A stretch of DNA of 64,000 bases, taken from positions 88,816,587-88,880,586 of the forward strand of contig CM043966.1 of NCBI GenBank assembly GCA_014529385.2, in the 5' to 3' direction. The stretch comes from Adiantum capillus-veneris (lineage: Eukaryota; Streptophyta; Polypodiopsida; Polypodiales; Pteridaceae). Shown here piece after piece: positions 58,701 to 64,000 of the stretch (its first letter is position 1; each line of letters starts with the position of its first letter). Under the pieces are notes generated by a model. The model did not search any database, was not told the DNA's origin, and saw only the letters and a list, made by a program, of their open reading frames with translations. A program made the translations under genes and the position numbers.

Positions 58701-59445
58701 CTCTAGTGTTGGAAGGGAAACAATTGGTGCTGTGTTGCTACAACAAGATCCCCACAGTACAAGGATGCGACCCATCTACTTTGCTAGTAGGGTCATGAAT
58801 GCTTTGGAGAGAGACTACACAGAAGCAGAACTCATGATGCTTTCTCTCATGTTTGCGGTGAGAAAGTTTAGATCCTACCTGCTACCAAAACCTTTTGTAA
58901 TTCTCACTGCAGAAAATTTGTTCCCTTGGGTGTCATCTCAAACGAATCATAGTACTAGGATCTCAAAGTGGATTATGGAGTTGCAAGAGTTCCAATACTC
59001 TTTCAAGGTAGAAGATAGTGTGCGTGCACAATTGGCAGGGATTCTCTCTTATAGGGTACATGAGAAGGAAATTAAGGTGCCTCAAGTAAAGACCCTACCA
59101 TTGCCACCACCAAAAAGTATTCCCAATGCTTTTACCTTGTTCTTTGATGGAGCTTTTCGACGAGCCACAGGGAAAGCAGGGGGAGGGCTAGTGTTGCTCA
59201 ACCCAAGTGGAGAGGTGGTCATGAAAGAGAAGGTCAATCTACCAGGTTCAACTAGCAACAATGAAGCAGAATACGACACACTACTTCATGGTTTGAAGAT
59301 GTGCAAATGCCAAGGGATAAAACGTCTCATGGTAAAGGGAGATGCACTTCTCATTGTTAAACAGATTTTAGGCATTTGGGCATGCAAGAATGAAAGCTTA
59401 AGGACAAAAGTTCATGCCATTCGTAGGATGTTTAATCAGTTTTAA
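55729..59445 (+). CDS. Tat-lineage gag-protease-RT-RNase H-aRNase H polyprotein
   Basis: 1238 codons, first ATG after the leader. Gag is at residues 1-240 and a CCHC zinc knuckle (CWNCGESGHGMYNC) at 246-259. A basic linker follows, then the protease with D459 in LVDGGTQI (D-G-G in place of D-T/S-G) and ILGRPW near 530. RT spans about 700-900 with VCVDYRPLN and the catalytic VFIDDF at 845-850. The first RNase H (988-1075) has lost acids: VSSSV where DAS is expected and TAEN where TDH is expected, with E1032 kept. The archaeal-type RNase H (1138-1238) has D1140, E1179 and D1205. It stops at TAA (59443) before its last catalytic acid. The same frame continues afterwards. Confidence 0.93.
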   Translation: MESQRQMSGYPLFFGEPGEDAELFLANFKMSCRIKRIVTDQERAEMFEVVLRKDASTWFDSLPEEVKGNYTEVLNRFKKYFFDPQNTQKLWQDIVSHKQKDLDDYYLYKQEFLRLWALWIRNVANPGDGAEFLKKERFIAGLFSDLKVKVEAGAPATFDAAETRAAEKYRKLKCLRGEVPMEGLKPKGKSQASTSKELPEVTTEVMEKLNESLSSLSIHLAQAVGPKGQAKKSEERDPRPRRVLQCWNCGESGHGMYNCPWPRGEPGRPNLNYPVMNAGEGTSPQPRLIQRPNGARPPPQGVEGVPPLPDPNVHVVEVTNSREVDMEANGIKRGRGKGKEKEGVTSQSDHGREKKAKETKEAKRTRRRINLQDFPLGHGMAPYNLLEDMRGKGLDISWPQFLALCPQVRRDLTRAVSTRRKVKESVPVVKIAQAEMNEDITHVLDCYIKGRLVRKGLVDGGTQICIMTEGLMQKLGMHIHETPEIKVKMANNSKVRCVGICKNVFVEAFGIKKAVDFYVMSTKGNGYPFILGRPWLMKMRALQDWESGKLICMNDNHKKVVFDMKEQRQEELHEESSQSETEEGWTDNTSEEESSDSITEEESSIEVMGVRFKPTNQETSCQGLEEVGSQENQKVEDERMLEGMLSTTLTKDEREEFKCVLRKFPRLFAKDYIDVRGVDAVQHKIELKPEATPKAQKLRRLGFIKEQALLKAVRKLLASGFIYPVENSEWVSPVVVTPKKNGKWRVCVDYRPLNEATKRDHFPLPFQDEILNEVVGHEKYTVCDGYSGYFQIGIALEDQLKTTFITPWGCYAFRVMPFGLTNAPATFQCFMNMVFQAFFGKSIRVFIDDFCIYSSKSLHLQRVEEGLKKLYDMGGQLNPDKCHIGEDEVILLGHKVSYKGIEVDPSKAKALIELPSPKSLKEVISFIQKVKYMSRFIHLASELLHPLQKLTQQVEFAWSDEIEEYFCNIKVILSELPTLMPPCWEYTFFVSSSVGRETIGAVLLQQDPHSTRMRPIYFASRVMNALERDYTEAELMMLSLMFAVRKFRSYLLPKPFVILTAENLFPWVSSQTNHSTRISKWIMELQEFQYSFKVEDSVRAQLAGILSYRVHEKEIKVPQVKTLPLPPPKSIPNAFTLFFDGAFRRATGKAGGGLVLLNPSGEVVMKEKVNLPGSTSNNEAEYDTLLHGLKMCKCQGIKRLMVKGDALLIVKQILGIWACKNESLRTKVHAIRRMFNQF

Positions 59446-61008
59446 GAAGTGAAACTATATCATATTCCGAGGAAACAAAATGAAGATGCCGATTTACTTG
59501 CACAACAAGCAGTTACATGTGTTGAGAGAGAAGTGCAGGTCATCATGGTGGCAGTAGCTGTCAAGCAACCGAGATACCAGGGATTGGAGTCATTGGCTCC
59601 CATTATTGGCTACATTTTGGAGGGTGAGTTTCCACAAGACTTCACGAAGGCTCAGAAGAGGAGACTCATGAAGAAGGCAAGTTTCTATCTCTTCCTAGAA
59701 GGCTCCCTCTATCAAAGAGGGGAGGATCAAGTGTGTAGAAGAGCACCAACTATCGAGGAAATTCCATCCATTCTAAAAGGTTTGCATGAAGAGGCATGTG
59801 GTGGTCACTTTGCCCAAGAATCAACTGTGAAGAAGATTTTGCTTGCGGGGTATGTTTGGCCAAGCTTGCATGTGGATGTTCAACATTGGTGTAAAAGCTG
59901 TCACAATTGTCAGATAAATGGAAATAGAAGGTTGGTGCATGGCCCGAGGCAAATAGTGCTTGCAAATGGACCCTTTGAAAAGTGGGGCATTGATGCTATG
60001 GGTCCTCTGCATAGGACAAAAAATGGTAAACTCTACATTCTAGTGGCTGTAGCCTATATGACTAGGTGGGTGGAAGCTCAAAGTATGGCAAGAGTGAATG
60101 AGAGGACAGTTAGCAAGTTTGTGTACAATCACATTTGTTGCAGATTTGGCACACCTTTGGAGATTGTTTCTGATAATGGTCCAGGGTTTAGGAAGGGCTT
60201 GCTCACAGAAGTTTGTGAAGAGCTTCACATTCTACATCGTCACAGCACACCATACTACCCACAGTCAAATGGTTTGGTGGAGAAGGCTAATGGTGTCATT
60301 GCAGGAATCATTAGAAAGATGGTGCAAAACAAGACAAAATTATGGGATGACTTCTTGGATGGTGCCTTGTGGGCATATCGAACCACATATAGGGAAGCCA
60401 CGGAGTTCACACCATTTCACTTGGTCTATGGTCAAGAGGCTTTGCGGCCTATCGAGCTCAACATTCCAACAATGCGACTTCATGGCAAAGGAGCACAAGA
60501 TAATCAAGAGGTATGGATGGATCGACTTCTTACGTTAGTGGAGCTTGAGTGGAAAAGAGAAGCAGCATATAAGTGCTACAAGAGGAAAGCCACACAAGCG
60601 AAAGAAACGCACGACAAGAAACTGAAGGACAAAGGCATCAAGGAAGGAGAGCTTGTGCTAAGGTATGACAATCGACTTGACAATCGTTTTGATGCCAAGT
60701 TTGAAACTAGATGGCAAGGGCCATACATAGTCAAGAAGGCTTTCAATTCTAGTTACTATCAGCTTATGGACTTGAATGGTAAAGAGCACTCTAGGAAGGT
60801 AAACGGGTATCGCTTGAAGCCCTATTTGAGTCGCCTTCTACCAAAGGATCTACCAAAGATCTGTCCAAAGGCCGCTATCTCATGTAAAAATTGTTACATG
60901 AAGCATGAATGTAACTCCAGCCAAAATTCTGAGGAGCCAAACAATGAAGATCTCGTCAAGGACTCTGAAGCACTCTCTTTGGAAAAGATGCTCTATGATG
61001 GTACATGA
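59446..61008 (+). CDS. Tat-lineage aRNase H end, integrase and GPY/F
   Basis: Continues the preceding frame after one TAA; no ATG near its start, so it needs readthrough or is cut off by mutation. It begins with the rest of the archaeal-type RNase H (HIPRKQNEDADLLAQQA, with the fourth acid). The integrase zinc site has H-x6-H (HEEACGGH) and C-x2-C (CKSC). The core has D (WGIDAMG), D (SDNGPGF) and E (VEKANG) with exact D-x35-E spacing. A GPY/F module (RWQGPYIVKKAF) lies near residue 424. No chromodomain follows. It ends TGA 61006-61008, 14 bases before the purine tract. The integrase looks intact. Confidence 0.92.
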   Translation, partial: EVKLYHIPRKQNEDADLLAQQAVTCVEREVQVIMVAVAVKQPRYQGLESLAPIIGYILEGEFPQDFTKAQKRRLMKKASFYLFLEGSLYQRGEDQVCRRAPTIEEIPSILKGLHEEACGGHFAQESTVKKILLAGYVWPSLHVDVQHWCKSCHNCQINGNRRLVHGPRQIVLANGPFEKWGIDAMGPLHRTKNGKLYILVAVAYMTRWVEAQSMARVNERTVSKFVYNHICCRFGTPLEIVSDNGPGFRKGLLTEVCEELHILHRHSTPYYPQSNGLVEKANGVIAGIIRKMVQNKTKLWDDFLDGALWAYRTTYREATEFTPFHLVYGQEALRPIELNIPTMRLHGKGAQDNQEVWMDRLLTLVELEWKREAAYKCYKRKATQAKETHDKKLKDKGIKEGELVLRYDNRLDNRFDAKFETRWQGPYIVKKAFNSSYYQLMDLNGKEHSRKVNGYRLKPYLSRLLPKDLPKICPKAAISCKNCYMKHECNSSQNSEEPNNEDLVKDSEALSLEKMLYDGT

Positions 61009-61022
61009 ATATACCATCATCC

Positions 61023-61032
61023 TGGGGGAGGG
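61023..61032 (+). other. polypurine tract of Tat element
   Basis: tgggggaggg, four bases before the 3' LTR. It is the primer for plus-strand synthesis. Confidence 0.9.
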
Positions 61033-61036
61033 CTAA

Positions 61037-63331
61037 TGACAGCCGTTTTTCGGCTCTCCATATTAGCCATAGTAAGTTACTCCACCCTACCAAATTCACC
61101 CAAACGCTATGGCTATCCCTACCATTTCACTGTACATAGGCGTGTGTGAGTTAGGGGGCTTTTCCCATATCTTCTTAAAAACCCTCAGCTAGCTAGTCAC
61201 TGGGCTTAGTTGAGCCAAAAAAATAAAAAAAATAAAAAAATAAAAGTATATTATGGCCTCTTTGTGTGTAAATATTTTATTGTATATATGGCCTAAATAT
61301 AGGGATTTTTTATAATTATTTTGGTATTTTATTTAAATATTTCTACTTAGGTGTGTGTTTTATTAAACCTATGTACACCTTCTTTCATCCTCTTACACCA
61401 TAATTATATTTTTTACCAATATGTACATACTCTAACCTCATATTTTTCCTTTATACAAATCACTCCCACATTTTCACCCTCACCCTCGTGAAAACAAAAA
61501 ATTGATTTCTACTCATTGGTTACGTTTATTATATTATTTACTTGCATACCTTTTCCTCTATCACCCAAAATAATTCAAGGAGGGACCATATCATATGATT
61601 CCAATATCTTTCCATATCCATAACTCCTCCATATTTTTATTATTATTTTTACTCATTATTCTAACACCATGTGCTCATTGAGCTAAAGTCCATGAATAGT
61701 CCATACACTAGTCCCACCATGTATATATTTCTTTATTTACCAATAATCCTCGGACAACATGGATGCTTTGTATTATAATATAACAAAGGAGGGGCTCACT
61801 CTTGGATGCATTGTACAAATTCAACAAAGGAGGGGGCCACTAAAAGACTTTTGCAGGCATAAAAACAGGCTTTTTGGTGAGATTTTTTAAACCTATCTCC
61901 ACTCCGAATTTGGAGTGGTGGTCAAAAGAGAAAATGTAGCCCACGCTCTGAATAATCACCTCAAATTTTTTCATGATTTTTGGAGCTACCAGCGATGAGC
62001 TATGATTTTTTGAGTGGACCCTAGTCTGCCCACTTTTCTCACAAGTAGCCCTTAGTCTTCTCTCACCATTCCACACACCTACTCACTCTTACACATCCCT
62101 CCCTCTCCTTCCCTCACTCAAACCTGCAATTTCCATGGCTTCTCCCACCCTCTTCACCATTACCCTTCTCTCTCATCCCTATAGTTCTTTTATGAACCTC
62201 TACATACATACACCCTCTCCATGTCTCTCTCTATTGCTTCTATGTTACAATTTCATTTACCTCTCCTAAAAATATCTAAAATTCAGCATCTTAACCATGA
62301 TAACTTCTGCAAATTGAGGATTTTTCATCAACAAATCCTCTTTTCATCGTGGTGGTCAACCGTGGCGGCGGCATAAAGAAGCGAAGAAGAAGAAGAAGAC
62401 CAGCGGTCATTTTTTCCACAATCTACACAAGGGTGAGTTCAAGCTTCTTCAAAGCTTCACCATCTCAATGATTCTCTTTTAATTCACCCCTCTTCCTTCA
62501 TCAAATCAACTCATCCTACCCATTGTAAATGTATCACTAACAATTCTAGTGATTATTACCACTAACAACTAACTTCTCTTGTAAAAATGCACCCACACTA
62601 TCAACATATGGAGTAGGCAACCGCACAAGTAAACCAAATTCACTCACTCCCATGGAAGTTTCTCTCCTTTCACCACATCAATAATTCTCTTACTTGAGCC
62701 CACATCCATGTGACTCAAGAGAAAAGAGAGACCCCATTCTCATTTGAAATTCATAAAAATTCATAATCCTTGATCTTTCCTAATAAAATTGATTAGGCTT
62801 AATCCTAATCAAGGCTTCTAAAACCTATAAATAGAACCCATTCCTCCTTGTAAAAGACATCACTATACCATTGCACACTAGATTGAGCGTACCACACGCC
62901 AGTTCTATCTTGGTTGTAAAGAGAGAGTAAGCTTTCTATACACCATCACCTTGGTGCATAGAAAAGCTTGAGCTAGTTTGAGTGAGTGCGAGTAGAAGAT
63001 ATTCTTCCTACCATTGTTGTATCTACCCCAACATCAATGAATTGGTAGTTTTGGGTGCAATTCATGTCCAAAGGCTCACGCTTCTCCTCCAATTTGGCTT
63101 GGCAAACTCATTCAGCTTCATAAGGTGACTTGTTTCATTGAAGGTTGTTGTTTTGTTGCTTGTGATTCATTGGCTATCGTTTGGCTACCATTGTAAGAGG
63201 GTGGATGGTGAGAGGGCTCCCATAACCCTAAGACAATGTGCTAGTGATGCTATAACCAAATCTTGTCACTTGATTCCGCAAGCTCTAAGTTCCTTTTTGT
63301 GCAAAATATAAAGTTGAAGCTAAGTTGTACA

Positions 63332-63421
<90 letters not shown>

Positions 63422-63680
63422 TTTTAATGTGTGAGAGTGTTCCATTGGTGTTAGGGTTAGTGTAAATTCCTTGCTTGTTTGTGGGTTGCTCTAACGATTC
63501 TCCTCTTTTGCGTCCTAGTTCGCTCTTAAAGTAGGTGGTGCCCCTTGTGTAGTTGGGATTTGGCTGTGGGTTTGTTGTTTTGGTTTGTGTTGTGTTGTGC
63601 CCCAGCCCCATTGAGCAGCACGGGAGCCTTGAAGGGTGTCTAGAGGTTGCTCTTCTTGTTGCCCGCCCCGGAGCGCCTCA
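61037..63680 (+). repeat. 3' LTR of Tat element
   Basis: 2644 bp, TGACAGCCG to GCCTCA. It includes a TATA box at 62826 and a (TC)n run at 63334-63418. Relative to the 5' LTR it has scattered substitutions, a few-base change near 61780 and the longer microsatellite. Confidence 0.93.
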
Positions 63681-64000
63681 CTGCAGACGAGGAGTTGGTT
63701 GACAATGGAATTCGTACAATAAGAGGATGTCTAGGGTCAGTTCAAGATCATGAAGGTTCCCCCGTCGCACTTAGCAAGTTGGTGAATACTAGGAAGTGAA
63801 CTCAATAAAGGCACAAAGCCAAGGTGGGGTTACCAAAGGAAAGTACCCGACAATTGGGCCACATTGCATTTTTGGATGCGATCGCAATGGGCATACCACG
63901 GAAGCATCTCCTAAAATGTAGGAAACTGCTATTTTTGGCCATGAAATATGTTCGCGTCATTACCTTCGGAATGACAAGGGGAACATTTTAGAACTCTGTT
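63681..64000. other. right flank, unassigned
   Basis: An open plus-strand stretch runs from inside the LTR edge to a TGA at 63797 (about 40 codons, acidic start, then basic). It is too short to identify. No target duplication matches the left flank of the Tat element. The rest shows nothing I can name. Confidence 0.35.

Larger units (their letters stand above)
52503..63680 (+). mobile_element. Ty3/gypsy retrotransposon, Tat lineage, near-complete
   Basis: 11.2 kb. LTRs 52503-55116 and 61037-63680, primer site at 55121, one long gag-pol frame (55729-61008) with a single TAA, purine tract at 61023-61032. Domain order is gag, zinc knuckle, protease, RT, RNase H, archaeal-type RNase H, integrase and GPY/F, with no chromodomain. 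The second RNase H is diagnostic of the Tat/Ogre group. The LTRs look nearly identical, so insertion was recent. The first bases of the 5' LTR are not recognisable, and no target duplication is seen, so the left edge has been altered. Confidence 0.93.

Noticed and set aside
59449-59451. GTG at 59449 as a start codon for a separate integrase gene
   Set aside because: Plant nuclear genes rarely start at GTG, and the preceding codons continue the aRNase H frame, so this is one polyprotein interrupted by TAA.

Overview
This window is repeat-dominated nuclear DNA from a land plant with a large genome. The evidence is a dense nest of Ty3/gypsy and Ty1/copia LTR retrotransposons, including a Tat-lineage element with two RNase H domains (a plant lineage), initiator-Met-tRNA primer sites, long GA/TC and GT microsatellites, and no convincing host gene. 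I cannot name the species. A fern, lycophyte or gymnosperm is possible, but this is a guess from repeat style. No rRNA, tRNA, CRISPR array or bacterial-type operon was seen.

Layout. 1-2947: unassigned DNA with a CT/poly-C microsatellite and a 74-bp tandem repeat. 2948-4285: a large imperfect palindrome. 4546-5667 (+): decayed gypsy gag-protease. 5640-6300 (-): a small zinc-finger transposase-like remnant. 7740-11780 (-): a gypsy remnant reduced to gag between two LTR-like copies. 12740-23604 (-): a 10.9-kb LARD-like element with 0.95-kb LTRs, a primer site and a noncoding interior. It is host to a nested copia-type element (16431-20005) whose 3.6 kb includes a 1004-bp tandem duplication. 23605-26555: decayed coding remnants I cannot identify. 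26556-32539: two 2.6-2.7 kb direct copies rich in GTACCAGTAC-like units. 32736-34960 (+): gypsy gag-RT pseudogene.

35007-39394 (-): a 5'-truncated copia element carrying two younger insertions, a 454-bp near-perfect hairpin (35494-35947) and a 1.9-kb LTR element (36295-38171). 39395-42920 (+): a 5'-truncated gypsy pol with an unusual 3' extension, a retropepsin-like domain located after integrase. It is followed by its LTR from 42921. 44940-45520 holds another LTR. 46080-47548 (-) is a gypsy RNase H-integrase remnant. 47551-50740 holds pieces of further copia-type elements in both orientations. 50396-52502 is bounded by two LTR pieces of one family in inverted orientation.

52503-63680 (+): the youngest and most complete element, a Ty3/gypsy Tat-lineage retrotransposon. 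It has 2.6-kb LTRs that look nearly identical by eye, a primer site, gag, protease, RT, a degenerate RNase H, an archaeal-type second RNase H, integrase with a GPY/F module, and a polypurine tract. One TAA codon interrupts the polyprotein.

The genes act together only as retrotransposon replication machinery. GAG packages RNA, protease matures the polyprotein, RT and RNase H copy the RNA from a tRNA primer, and integrase inserts the copy. Most copies are broken, so the window reads mainly as a record of nested insertion and decay.
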